A stretch of 64,000 nucleotides of DNA, from the NCBI GenBank assembly GCA_025331435.1, contig JAIWNI010000001.1:496001-560000 (forward strand), in the 5' to 3' direction. The stretch comes from Choanephora cucurbitarum. Lineage: Eukaryota; Mucoromycota; Mucoromycetes; Mucorales; Choanephoraceae. The translations under genes were made by a program, and so were the position numbers. Positions 1-11,382 of this stretch are shown here, one piece after another (positions within the stretch are counted from its first letter, which is position 1; each line of letters starts with the position of its first letter). A model generated the notes under the pieces. The model searched no databases. It was given only the letters and a program-made list of their open reading frames with translations, and was not told where the DNA came from.

Positions 1-168
1 ATATGTATAACTATGTGTTTTTTTTAGAGAAAAAGGAAACGAGAAAAAAGGATGATATGTGCATGTATAAAAAGAAGACAAGACACACATAAAATAGGTG
101 TGAGTATATATATTTTCTTGAAAAAAAAAAAAGAATGATATGTAAAAGAAGAAATGGAAGAAAAATGA

Positions 169-1753
169 CTATGAGGATCTGACATAGAATAAAATATAGG
201 CTGTTTGATCAGCATGTAATCTTTCGGATGTGCGGGTATTGTCTTCAGTAACCAAGACATCCTGCTCAGAGACAGAAGTAATTGTAGTATCGTCAATATG
301 AAGCCATTCTCCATTTCTACGCTTAATGTCACATGTATAGTGTCCTCCACCAGCAGAAGAACCATGGTGATATACACAGCCAAACAGTTGATAGGTAATT
401 GGCTCGCCGTTGGTAGGTCGGGAAGCAGGCGACATCCATTCAGGCTGAATGGTCAATTTACTTCCATAGTTGACTTTTTTCGATAATTTCTGTACATTAC
501 CAGACAGTCCATCAAACACAAATCGCTTCATATGCAAAATGAGTACAGGTGGTAGATTTTCTAAATAGACCTGCTTTGTTGCATCTACTTTGATGCCCTT
601 GGGAGATGTGTAATCGTGCATTGTTTCGGGAATATTGATGTTGGCAATCGCATCTTCTACTGTATGTACATTGTCAGGCTGGATATCCAAAGGGAGAGAT
701 TGAAATGGTTCAAGGTTGATAGAATCCTTAGCACCGGGACAACGAAGGACTGAGCGTACCTTACCACCAAAAATCTTGGAGATAGGCGATTCTTCGAAAC
801 CAGTAGATCGTAGATTACTGGTCTTGTTTTTCGCACCTACCTCAAGCCATTCCTCGTTTTTCTTCTCTTCTTCTCTTTGCTTGTCATTCAATACAGAAGT
901 CATTTCCTCATGAAGACCATCTAGCAAAAAGCACAAAAACTCTTCTGAATCCTCTTGTCGTCCACGTAATGTGTCAAACTTTTTCTGTTCGCGCAATGCA
1001 TTGTACACGTATTCAGGCACAAATGGCTCGCCATAAGGATCCATGTTGTCAAGGCGCTCTGCAGGAAACTCATTGACAAACTCAATGCTATATCATAATG
1101 GTCAATCATCCTGTGCTGCTTCTCTACCATTAAACTTACATAGAATCCAATAGAGGCGTCTTGCTCTTTATACTATGGACAGCTTGATTGCTGATTGTTT
1201 TGATCAAGTTGTAGAATGGAGCACAGTGCGATAAGGGTTGAAGAATCTACTAGGAAGTGAGTAAAATCTGCCTTTCAAGATGGATCATGATAACATACCA
1301 CATTCATAAAACAAGTGTTCACATTATTGATCAGACCACGAGGTTGGATTAAAGGTGCAGTGTAGTTGGGTTCATATTTGCTGATAATATCTAATAAATA
1401 AAGATAATGAGTTAATCCATTGCATTTCCTCCCTCTCTTTTGTGTGTATCCTTTTGTTACCTGCTACATCTGTGAATTTGACTACAGTTGAAGGTGTGGG
1501 TGAAGAGGGTTTGGAAGGCTTAGAAGCTTTATGAGCTTGTTGTTGTTGCTGTTGTTGTGGTTGTTGAGGTGATTGCTGCTGTGAATGTTGTGCCTTACCA
1601 TTTGTCATAACAGATAATGCTGACTTCTTGGCTGCTTCGTTTGTCTTGAGTAAGGAAGCCCAACTAGAAACAGCTGGTTTAGCAGTTGCTTTGGGCTGAG
1701 GAGAAGGTGGCTCTTGCTGTTGTTGCTGTTGCTGTTGTTGCTGTTGCTGTTGC

Positions 1754-1833
<80 letters not shown>

Positions 1834-2336
1834 TTGTTGCTGTTGTTGTTGTTGTTGTTGTTGCTGTTGCTGTTGTTGTTGCTTTGGAGCAGGTGGTTTG
1901 ACATTCTCTTTCTTAGTAGGTGGAGTGGATGTTGTTACTGGTGTATTTGTTGCAGCAGAAGGTGGTTTCTCGGCAACAACTGACTTGGGAGTGGGTGCTT
2001 TTGTTTCTTGTGGTGTAAGTACTGAAATGGGCTTTTCAGTCGCAATAGGGGTATGGATAACAACAGGCTTTTTGCGTTGAATACCAGTAGCAAAAGGAGT
2101 CTATATGAAACACTAAGTAAGTCTACTTATAACAATAAAAAAAAAGAAACTTTACCTTGTTTGGAGGTACCAATGAGACGCCAGCATTTTGAAGTACGTC
2201 GTTGATTTCGTCTCGACTAATGTCACCAAAACATAAGGTTGGCATAAGAACCTGATCGAGATTCTAAGGGACAAAAGTTTGATTAGTAAAGCATAGTACA
2301 CGTCACATCATGTCATTTTACCTTTCCAGATGGCAT
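169..2336 (-). CDS. UBP3: Ubiquitin carboxyl-terminal hydrolase, UBP3/USP10 type
   Basis: Cysteine deubiquitinase of the USP (C19) family. Six exons were read: MPSGK (start at 2336), a 36-codon exon at about 2155-2263, a long low-complexity exon at about 1463-2100, then three catalytic exons. The Cys box reads PRGLINNVNTCFMN, split by an intron right after it. The QEDSEEFL helix, the His box GGHYTCDI, WLHIDDTTI and the terminal TAYILFYVRS all fit USP10/Ubp3. The N-terminus has CFGDISRDEIN, which lines up with the FGDF-type G3BP-binding motif of animal USP10. The middle region is a 56-Gln tract followed by a second Gln-rich stretch. Total is about 630 residues. In yeast Ubp3 works with Bre5 in vesicle transport and ribophagy; the same partner is inferred here. 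The low-complexity exon has open frames in other phases, which are shadows. Confidence 0.93.
1714..1881 (-). repeat. CAA/CAG trinucleotide tract encoding 56 glutamines
   Basis: An uninterrupted run of CAA and CAG codons lies in the linker exon of the UBP3 gene. The frame follows from the flanking coding sequence (ENVKPPAPK before, EPPSPQPK after). The other two frames would give poly-Asn/Ser and poly-Thr/Ala, so a slippage indel would switch the homopolymer. A second Gln-rich block (SQQQSPQQPQQQQQQQ) lies about 100 bp further downstream in the gene. Confidence 0.9.
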
Positions 2337-4108
2337 TGTTGTAATTCTGAATTAAGAAAATGTGTTTGTCTCGCTTTTTTTTTCTTTACAGTCTAATACG
2401 AAGAGTTTTCTTTTTTTTGAGAAAAAAAGGGGGGATAAAATGGTTTAATCTAGTCTCTTTTCTTAAGTAAAATATATATATAAAAGATAAAGAAGAGGGG
2501 GGAGGTGGGGGAGAAGTATGTTACAAATGGAATAAGCAAATATTAAGCAGTAAATAAAGTGATTGGTATATGCATAATTTGGCGTGCTCTATAATAAAGG
2601 AAAGAAGAAATCCTCTTTTCTTCTCTTATTGGTAAGAAAAAAGAAGACAAAGAAGACAAAAAAAAGCCTTTTTTTTTGCTGTGGAAAAAGAAAAGTGTAG
2701 AAATGATTTAAAAGACCGCATACGCGCGTACTTAGAGGGGATTTGTGCTTTTATTTTGAGCAGTACATAGCTTAGGTTCTTTGGTTCAATTATACAGTTT
2801 ATGCTTCAGTATGTGAATGCATTTTTATTGATGACGAAATAGCAGATCGAATTATGTCTCTTTTTCAATATGATTAATTTGTTCATAAGTTTACATCAAT
2901 TTAAACTTATCGTTCCTTTTATTATATAGTCGAAGTACTGACATGTTGTCAGAGGTAAAAGGCTACCATTATTAGCCATATTGGATAGGGAAATCAAGGG
3001 CATATTACTTTAATTTTGTGCATTTTAGCTCGAAAGTCTAATGAAATATACGCAATTTTGCTGAAAGTACATTCTCCTTAAAAAACAACTAACATCTCTT
3101 TCTTTTCTTTATTGTTGCTTATTGTTATGAATCAATTCTTGATCCCTTTCAGATGGTTTTCTTTGTTCAAAAAAATCAAAGCAAACAAAAGACCTTGCTA
3201 ATGGAAAAAGCTTGTACTTGTCTTAAAGGCACTAATGATATAAATGACGCACAGGTCAGTCCTTTTGTTGGCAGAAAACTATTGTCTTTTTATGCGGGAA
3301 ACGTACTGGGTTTCAACCTGAAAATGCAACACCGCTACAACAATGAGCACGCATCCATAACAGGGCTAGGAGAACACACATCAATTATAATGACAGTCAT
3401 ACTAAGGACATGACCGTCCGCGTCAATAACGGATATGGCACCTATCAACTTATTTATACTGCTTAGAGAAAGATCGTTTGTAAAAAGAAAATAAAGTGAC
3501 ATAAAGAGAAGCGAAAGGTGCTTTAGTACACCATATTCAGCGATGCCCTTCAACAAACAAGACTGTAACACAAGCAGTGGAGAAATATGCTTTTGTGAAT
3601 AGGTATTTCTATTTCTTGGGAAACTTCACCTTTCTGTCTCTTTTTTTTTGCTATATACCAGTCAATTGATTACTTGCTCTGATACAACGAAAATGAAAGT
3701 GGTTGGATATTTAGTCTACAAGATCAAACAGACAACAAAAAAAGAAAGACTACTCAGTTAGATACCATCAAAACACAAGGAAAAAAAGAAAACCGTGCCT
3801 GACAACAAGACAATGGAATAAATTATCCTTCCAAAGAAACTAATGATATTTCACCAAAAAGAAAAACCTTCACTGCACATAGACGGAAATAAACTAAGCA
3901 CTCATCTCTTAACGATACACAAGGAATACTGTGAAATGTCGTTGCTATACCTATGAGCATAATTGCCACAAAAACAGCTTCATTCCTCATAGCAAAGACA
4001 ATGAATAACATCTCATAGAACAAAAGAAGTTTTGATAGCATTCTTTGATTAAAGCTAAAATAAACCTTTATCAGCCACCAGAGATTCGTTGTGTCCCTCC
4101 CTTTTGTC
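2337..4108. other. Intergenic region upstream of UBP3
   Basis: No convincing gene. The first 150 bp upstream of the UBP3 start are purine/pyrimidine-rich and contain a TATATATATAAAA run near 2470. Open frames of 80-110 codons at 3153-3413, 3335-3571 (-) and 3823-4155 (-) show no recognisable motif and overlap each other, so I do not call them. Part of this stretch may be eroded mobile DNA, since the inverted repeat at 4109-4713 borders it. Confidence 0.5.
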
Positions 4109-4713
4109 TTATGGTTAGACATGCGCCCATAAAAAATCCCCATTTGGGCACACAATCTATTTAGACAAGATTGCTCAGAACAGATCGAGCTGAAAAGGAA
4201 GTCAAGAACCCCTTCTAGGATGGAAGGTAGAAAAGAATAGCCAGGTGTATGGGATAGGCGTGAAGAATGCCATGTAGAAGGTGGAGGAGGGGAGGCGATC
4301 TAGGAGTCTTTTGTCCTGGGTATACGGGTGGAGAAGACAGGATATTTGAGTGTTGGAGCCAGACAGATCACGCTTACTTGAGGTTCAATTATTTTTGTCA
4401 ATACTTATATTCTTCCTCTGACATACTCCTTAAGCACTGGCTATCTCATATCCGTCTCTCTTCCAGCACATCCAATTGGTACCGCATTTTGTGTTGTTCA
4501 TTATGGCAACAGTGCCAGCCACAGCCTGAATCTACTACTCATCATTCCTCCTTGTCCTTCACGCCTATCCCATACACCTGGCTATTCTTTTCTACCTTCC
4601 ATCCTAGAAGGGGTTCTTGACTTCCTTTTCAGCTCGATCTGTTCTGAGCAATCTTGTCTAAATAGATTGTGTGCCCAAATGGGGATTTTTTATGGGCGCA
4701 TGTCTAACCATAA
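4109..4713. repeat. 605-bp inverted repeat with 157-bp arms
   Basis: Arm 4109-4265 is the reverse complement of arm 4557-4713; the bases I compared matched throughout. The two are separated by a 291-bp centre. The outer ends begin TTATGGTTAGACATGCG. No clear target-site duplication flanks it (left CCCTTTTGTC, right ATTCCCCTTT). The open frame across the centre has no known motif. It could be a foldback/MITE-type element or a local inverted duplication. Confidence 0.75.
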
Positions 4714-4858
4714 ATTCCCCTTTGAAAAAACCGGGAAATGCTTGAATTAAATGCAAGCCTGAAAAAGACAAGTAAGGTTTTTTTTTCAGTACACATAAGA
4801 AAATGAATGATGATGATGATAAATATGCTTTTTTTTTTGTTGAAAGAAAACATTGACT

Positions 4859-5944
4859 CTAGTTAAATTCTTGAAGACTCTTGTAAGCATTAAAACCATA
4901 GAATACACCAAAGATAAGGAAGAGGACTGAACCAGCAAAAGTGACTAATGAATCACATATTAAAATCAAAATGATCGTACATTCTCTGTCTTGTTTCACT
5001 ATACCTGTCTTGACAGAAATCTTTGAAGCCAACATACGACCACCCATTACAGCTAAGGCGGTACACATAGCATGACCAAAAACAACGCCCGCAGTGACAT
5101 AATAAACGTTCTATCGTTCCCGCATTAACAAAAAAAGACATATAAATATTCAAACGATTCAAGAACTTACGTTGGCGGCAGCCAAAGCAATAGTAGAGAT
5201 TTGAGAACGATCGCCCCATTCACCCAAAAAGGTCAATACAAATGTCTGAACAAAGACAGGTGAAAAGACAAGTTGCATCAAATTCATCAAACCTTCCTTA
5301 GCCTTTTCAGCTTGTGAGGTGGGTGCATGAGCAGCATTCTCTAGACCACCCACTTCTAATTCCTCTAACTTGTTGGCATGTTCACGGTCCTCAACTGTCT
5401 TGAGCTCTTCTTCTACCTCTTGCATTTCTTCATTACCAGCAGCCTCATCCATATGATAAGCTTCATACATCATACGTAAACCAAAACACAAGAAGAGGAG
5501 AGCAGCACAGATGTCTGTGTATTGCTTTGGAATCAAATTGGGAACAACATGACCCAAGAAGGCAGAGAGAACAGACATGATCAAGAGAGAGGAAAACGCA
5601 GCTGCAAAGACAACAAGACGTGAGTGCTTCATGGCCATGATGGCAGCAATCAAGAAGGTCTTGTCACCAATTTCCGAAACAATGATCATCAAGAGTGAGA
5701 TGACAAACGATTTTTCAACGACAACATCTTCGCCTAACACAAGATCTGTTGTGTCTAATGTAGTGTCCATGACGGGTGGTTCATTAGTGGCATCTAGAAT
5801 CTAAGTAACCAATGTCAGACTATTATTATTAGCCACCCCTTTTTTTTATAGTACCTCTTCAGCAGGGTTATCAAGCTGTGCTTTCACAAGTGTAGTCAAC
5901 AATAATAAACCACTAATAAGCGCTAGTTTTTGCGAATAGGTCAT
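4859..5944 (-). CDS. GDT1: Golgi Mn2+/Ca2+ transporter, GDT1/TMEM165 family (UPF0016)
   Basis: Cation/proton exchanger that supplies Mn2+ and Ca2+ to the Golgi lumen. Four exons: a signal-peptide exon (MTYSQKLALISGLLLLTTL, start 5944), the main exon 5172-5801, and two C-terminal exons ending at 4859. Both family signatures E-x-G-D-[KR]-[ST] are present, as SEIGDKT in the first repeat and GEWGDRSQ in the second. They are separated by an acidic loop (EEMQEVEEELKTVED). The C-terminal transmembrane segment VTFAGSVLFLIFGVFYGFNA closes the protein. Length is about 300 residues, as usual for the family. It is divergent from COP1, with about 930 bp between the starts. Confidence 0.93.
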
Positions 5945-6871
5945 TGTAAGGAAAAGCGAAAAAAGAGAGAGGGGAGAAGAGGCTTAACAAAAAAAAAAAA
6001 GATCCACAAACAAGATTTAAACCTTTTTTAGAGTTATTCAGATATGGAAAACGGACCATTTGAGTTCAAATTTAGACGATTTGATTAAAAAATTCTCAAG
6101 AAAGAAAAAGAAATAAACGCTTAAAAACCTTGAATGACTAGATAGATCTTACATCCTACTTAATGAGGAAAATATAGTCATTTGAGGGCTTAGAAGAGAC
6201 CCTTTTCTTTTCCAAGTAAAACCTCCATCTACACTTTGCTTGTGTAACATTCTGCAGGTTCCAAATCAAGAAATCATTGTTTTTGACAAAGAAATTAAAC
6301 AGAGAATATGCCTCTAATCGAAAAGATTCCAAACTTCTATATTCATGTTGCTTGAATTGACCACAACCAATGAATAGCAAAAGCAAAGAAGCATATCTAT
6401 ACTCTGTCATTAAGGGGTAAACTATGTTACCTAATATATGCCAAGAACGTACCTATTTATTCAGGCTATAAAATACACAAATGAATGTACTTTGGTTACA
6501 AGACTTCCATATAAGAGCTACACGTCAATAAAGGCTGTATGCATCTCAAAGTTAAAAGAGAGTAAATACTGATAATTTGTTTATTCTTCTTATATAGACC
6601 AAGTAAGACTGTTTATATCCTTTCTTATAGTTCCACTCGACCCCTTTCCTTTCCTTGTTTCGGGCTGATTTGAACAATTGGACTTCTTTTTATCTTATAT
6701 GTCTGCTTTCGCTTATAGAAATGCAATTTCAAAACCATCAAAACTCTTTGACAACTTTACATCATAAATAAGCACAATCTGTGTTACACGCTTGATTTTT
6801 TTTTCTTGCTTGAATTTATCTTTTTCACTTACTCTGCCTTTTATTTTCATTTCTTTTTTTCTTTCTACCTC
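5945..6871. other. Divergent GDT1/COP1 intergenic region
   Basis: Contains both 5' untranslated regions and promoters. Long T-rich tracts precede the COP1 start (6780-6870). No gene, tRNA or strong repeat is visible. The 84-codon frame at 6156-6410 (-) has no support. Confidence 0.5.
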
Positions 6872-9439
6872 ATGTCACAACCTGATCCGAATCACCAACT
6901 AGAAGAAACCACAGAAAATAGAAAAAAAGGTAATAGCCGAGTCTGGTCTTTGGTTCCAACCTTCTTAACGTCACTGGGCGCACGTAATAATACTCAACCT
7001 TGTATCCAAAAAGAACAAGAATTAGATAGACTAGATGAAGAATTAGCTTGGTAAAGTATACATATTTTGATGTTTAGATTTGCCTTTTTATTCATGTTCA
7101 TATATTATAGTCCAATTTGTCAAGATGTTATGAAGGATGTCTATGTCACAAGCTGTGGACATTCCTTCTGGTAATTTATCTTTAGTTTGACAATAGTAAG
7201 TTTACTAATACCTCTATGTTAAGCCATGCATGTATTGCAGTTCATTTAGAGAACCAATCTGACTGTCCACTCTGTCGATCGAGGTTGAATATCCATGAAT
7301 TATACCCTAATTTTCAATGTAAGAGAAACAATTGCATATGAAAAGAACTTCTATTGATGGTTTTCAACGATAGTAAACAAGCTTGCTGAATGCCGTATTC
7401 GTATCTTGAAGGAAGCAAGTACATCTCAAAAAGAAAACACGCTTGAAAGACTCATTCAGCAATGCAAACAAGATCCTAGTGCATTTGCTAAATCACTTGC
7501 TGATTCGCTGGATATTCAAGGTAAGAAGTGAACATTGAACAGAGAGAAGTTGAAGGGAGTAGCTGACATCCTTTTCAAAAAGACATCGAAAGGGTATTTG
7601 AAGCAGCCATAGATCAAAAAAAGAAAGAGATATTAGATAGAGAATTGATTCAAAAGGACTTACTTCACCATTTCCTAACCCTTTTAAACAAAAGAAATGC
7701 AGAGGTACAGAAAACGATTTGAATATGGAATGGCTGGCTTAATTAGAGTATGTTAGGCTTTGGAACAATTGATTCAAGAAAGAGTCTTTATTAGGGAAGA
7801 TGTTGATTATGTAGAAAACAATGGTGCTTCTCGTAAAAGAAAATTATCGGTACAGTCTATGTCAATATGTCTATGTGTCTGATTTTATTTACTAATTTAT
7901 CCTACAAAAACAAAAGGAAATATATCTTACAGAAGATGACTATAACCAAAGTGACTTAGACCAAGCCTACAATGATATCAAAAAAGAGATATCATCATCG
8001 TCTTCTATCTCCTTAGATAGTTCTCAATATCAGCCCATGTTGAATCGTATGCAGGATCGCTTTGATGATATTCAATATATGTATCATGATATATTGAGTA
8101 AATCGAGCCAGTCCATATCCAAACGTAAGCATTTGAAAGGAAGAGAGAACACTACATAAATGAATGACACACTCACATATGTTAGGACGCAAACTGCTGA
8201 CGGATCTATCATCTACACTCTATGATTTGACTCGATACAATCAATTCAAATCGCTCGATACACTTTATTATGCTGATTGCACAAAGACGCCATCTTCTAT
8301 TGTCTCCTCAATTGAGTTTGATCGAGACCAAGAGTTTGTGGCTGCAGGTGGTGTTACAAAAGAGATCAAGCTGTTCGATTTCAATATGATGCATCATCAA
8401 GACAATCAGATCCATTGCCCCTCTCGCGTGATGGTATGCGGTCATAAAGTCAGTTGTCTTAGCTGGTCTCCCTATCTTAAACCTCAACTGGCCTCTTCTG
8501 ATTATGAAGGTACAATTGACATTTGGGATGTCACAACAGGTCAAAAGACATTGACTCTGAGTGAACACAAGAGACGAGCATGGAGTGTGGATATCAGTCG
8601 AGCGAACCCTACGATGGTAGCTAGTGGTAGCGATGATTCTACTGTCAAGGTCTGGTCCTTAACTCAGAACAAGGCTATTTATACACTAGAACAAAAGGGT
8701 AATGTTTGTTGTGCCAAGTTTGCCCTTCATAACAGTCAATATTTGGCTGTCGGTAGTGCAGGTAACACATCCTATGGTTGTATGTATACAAAAATAACTT
8801 AACAGGGAACTAGATCATCATATATCCTGTTACGACCTAAGATACCCAACTAGACCTTGTCGTGTATATAAAGGACATAAGAAGGCTGTTTCTTATGTAA
8901 AATGGATGAATGATAATGAAATTATCTCTGCGTAAAGTCATCTAATAGAGTCATTGAAATTCAAAAGACACTTAGTTTCTTTTTGTTTAGATCAACCGAC
9001 AGCACCCTCAAACTATGGGATCGAGAGTCGGGTCAATGTATTCGAACATTTCAAGGTCATCAAAATGAAAAGAACTTTGTTGGTCTATCAGTTAGCGAAG
9101 ATTGGATTTCATGTGGATCAGAATCAAATAGGCTCTATGCGTACCATAAACAGTCTACAGTACCTGTAGCCACATTTAAGTTTCCAAAGGTAAGAAAAAA
9201 AAACCATAAATCAAAAAAGGAAAATAAAAACCATCTCTTTTCCTATTTCATAGCAACCAATCAATCATCCCAATATAACTGAACCAAAGAATAAGGAAGA
9301 GACAGAAACAGAACCCGAAGAAGAAGAGGAAGATGATGAATCACCTAATTTTGTTAGTTCTGTCTGTTGGAAGCATGGTACAAACAAGATCTTGGCCGCA
9401 AATAGTAAAGGCATGATCAAAGTGCTTGAAATGAAATAA
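6872..9439 (+). CDS. COP1: COP1-type E3 ubiquitin ligase (RING, coiled coil, WD40)
   Basis: About 670 residues, close to plant COP1 (675). The C3HC4 RING is complete: C60, C63, C75, H77, C80, C83, C94, C97, with split codons restored across introns (ELAC|PICQ and HSFC|HAC). A helical region with coiled-coil character follows (IERVFEAAIDQKKKEILDRE). The seven-bladed WD40 domain carries family hallmarks: IVSSIEFDRDQEFVAAGGV, KVSCLSWSPYL, LASSDYEGTIDIWD, RRAWSVDISR, ASGSDDSTVKVWS, HKKAVSYVKW and NEKNFVGLSVSEDWISCGSE. The spacing ends with a short acidic insert in the last blade. In plants and animals COP1 ubiquitinates transcription factors and is controlled by light or stress. Its substrates in this fungus are unknown. 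Nine or more short introns interrupt it. Confidence 0.95.
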
Positions 9440-9806
9440 TCATTATGAAACATCGTACAGGAGAAAAAAACAAGGATTTTTTAATGCAAGGCACCTTTAA
9501 GAAAGAAAAACAATGCGCTATTTCTTTCTCATTTAAGAAAACAAAGTTACCCCCACTTTTTTATCATAAAGAAATATTGTATGTAGGTATCATATTAAAG
9601 AAAATGAAAAAGAAGTTTGAAAAGATTAGCTTGCTGTTAAACAAAAGAAAAATAAACAATTGACGTCTAGAAGCCTAAAGAAAGTTTACTCGGGTGAATT
9701 CTCAGAGTAAAGCAAAGGGGGGTCTGTGCGAAAATAATGTAAAATGTCAAGTTGTAATAAAAAATGATTGTTTCTTCTTTCTTTTCTCTTCAAGTAAACA
9801 TTTATC
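9440..9806. other. COP1-OXR1 intergenic region
   Basis: A 367-bp stretch holding the COP1 3' end and OXR1 promoter. AT-rich, with no motif or gene seen. Confidence 0.5.
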
Positions 9807-10756
9807 ATGTCAATTAAATTCACACCCACGCCTTCTTCTATCTTAACACCTTCTACAATTGAATGTACTGAATTCTATAGTCAGCATGAACGACGCATGG
9901 CTTTACCTGTCATTATCACACAAAGGAAACGAAATTCAATGACATGTTTTTATGATATTAAAAAGAAGTACAACTTTACTCATTATGAAAAGAAAAAGCG
10001 CAGCATGTCTTTGCCTGTTTTACCCACTACAATGGTTCGCTTAACCAATCGTCATCCTAGTACATTTGTCTGTCTTGAGAAAGTTTTAGCTCAAAACGTG
10101 CGAATCAAGTAAAACTTTTTTTTTTGTGTGAAGAAACCATCTTGGTTATACAATTGCTTATAATAATTGTCTTACAGATTCAAACTTGGTTACCTTCAAG
10201 GATATCCATTTCATCTCAATGGTCACTTGTCTATAGTTTAGATCAGCATGGTGCAAGTTTAAATACACTCTACAATCGCTGTAAACTAATTCATGGACCA
10301 TGTTTGTTAGTCATTCAAGACAGCCATGATCAAGTAAGTAGCCGAGTGAGATTCCTGCCTACTTGTCTAACATGTATCTACAGATCTTTGGTGCTTACTT
10401 GTCAGAAGGAATTCATGTTCAATCCAATTGTTATGGTACTGGAGAATGGTAAGATATCATAGAGAGACATACAGAATAACAGGCTGTACTGATGTCATAA
10501 TAGCTTTTTATGGAAAAAAGATAAAAAGACTGATAGAGTAGAAATCTATCCATGGACATCAGCCAATGACTATTTGATTTATTCTGACCATGATTTCTTT
10601 GCTATGGGCGGAGGACAGGGCCAATTTGGATTGTGGTTGCATTCAGACCTGACTCATGGCAACAGTCAAACCTGTGCTACTTTTAACAATCCTGTTTTGT
10701 CTTCTATGGCCTCATTTGAATGTATTGCAATCGAAATATGGGATTTTACATTTTGA
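9807..10756 (+). CDS. OXR1: TLDc-domain oxidation resistance protein
   Basis: TLDc proteins protect against oxidative stress and bind the V-ATPase. The first exon (MSIKFTPTPSSIL...) is a basic, low-similarity leader. The TLDc domain starts at LAQN|IQTWLPSRISIS and contains WSLVYSLDQHGASLNTLY, GPCLLVIQDSHDQ|IFGAYLS, YGTGECFLW, MGGGQGQFGLWLHSDL and FECIAIEIWDF at the C-terminus, all in family order. Reading through needs three introns. The first donor (GTGCGA after AAC, about 10098) is weak but is the only one that keeps frame. Length is about 250 residues. The stop codon is 26 bp from the convergent gene's stop. Confidence 0.9.
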
Positions 10757-10782
10757 ATAAACGCTAGAAAAAAAAATTTTTT

Positions 10783-11382
10783 TTATGATAAACAAAGAAA
10801 CTCTTGTGCTATCTGAATGACATATGAATGAGATGCTTCTGTGCTCATTTTGCCTTTCACTTGTCTAGACAAATTCTCTTCTTCTTCTTCCGGTTGGTAT
10901 TCAGACAATAGATCCACTGAACTTTGAGATGGCTTAATAGTAGCGTGTGTATTGAGTCGAACCAGTTGTTGTAGAATGGATGCCATATCTTGTTGATATT
11001 TCATTCTTTTGATAGGCCGATCTAGATTCATTGGACAACTTCTTTTCTTCTTCTTTTGCTTTGGTATCATGGCTTGGAATAATGTTTGTTGTTCACATTC
11101 AGATGAAATGAATTCCCATAAGGAACAGATGGACTGTTTTTTACGTACGACACAAACAATAGCGCTTTCATCGGATGTAGTGTCAAGTTGTGGTTTGGGC
11201 GCGAAATAATGCTGAATCGTGGTCTTTTTCTCTTGTGCTGGTTTTTCTGACTTGGGTGTCTTGGTTGGTGACAAAAGAGAGACAGGATTGATAAAGACAG
11301 AGTGCTTATTCTCAAGTTGTGTGCTATCCGCGCGCTGATGGTTACGGCCTTTTTTGAATCCAAAATCACCAAGTGTTGCCAT
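10783..11382 (-). CDS. Small lysine-rich protein with PCNA-box-like motif, function unknown
   Basis: Single-exon frame of 199 codons from the internal ATG at 11382 (MATLGDFGFKKGR). An upstream in-frame extension would add a hydrophobic stretch encoded by promoter-like AT-rich DNA, so I prefer the internal start. Visible features are KKTTIQHYFAPK near residue 55, resembling a PIP-box (Lys replaces the usual Gln; I, Y and F in place), a basic cluster KQKKKKRSCP and RPIKRMKYQ as likely nuclear signals, and an acidic run EEEEENL near the C-terminus. This suggests a nuclear, perhaps PCNA-bound, protein. I do not recognise the family. Confidence 0.6.
   Translation of the reverse strand: MATLGDFGFKKGRNHQRADSTQLENKHSVFINPVSLLSPTKTPKSEKPAQEKKTTIQHYFAPKPQLDTTSDESAIVCVVRKKQSICSLWEFISSECEQQTLFQAMIPKQKKKKRSCPMNLDRPIKRMKYQQDMASILQQLVRLNTHATIKPSQSSVDLLSEYQPEEEEENLSRQVKGKMSTEASHSYVIQIAQEFLCLS

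Noticed and set aside
1605..1904. Poly-Asn, poly-Leu and poly-Val frames over the CAA/CAG repeat
   Set aside because: They are other frames of the UBP3 polyglutamine tract; the flanking exons fix the glutamine frame.
3335..3571. 78-codon minus-strand frame with a plausible-looking protein sequence
   Set aside because: No ATG-supported start, splice context or recognisable motif; overlaps another frame on the plus strand.
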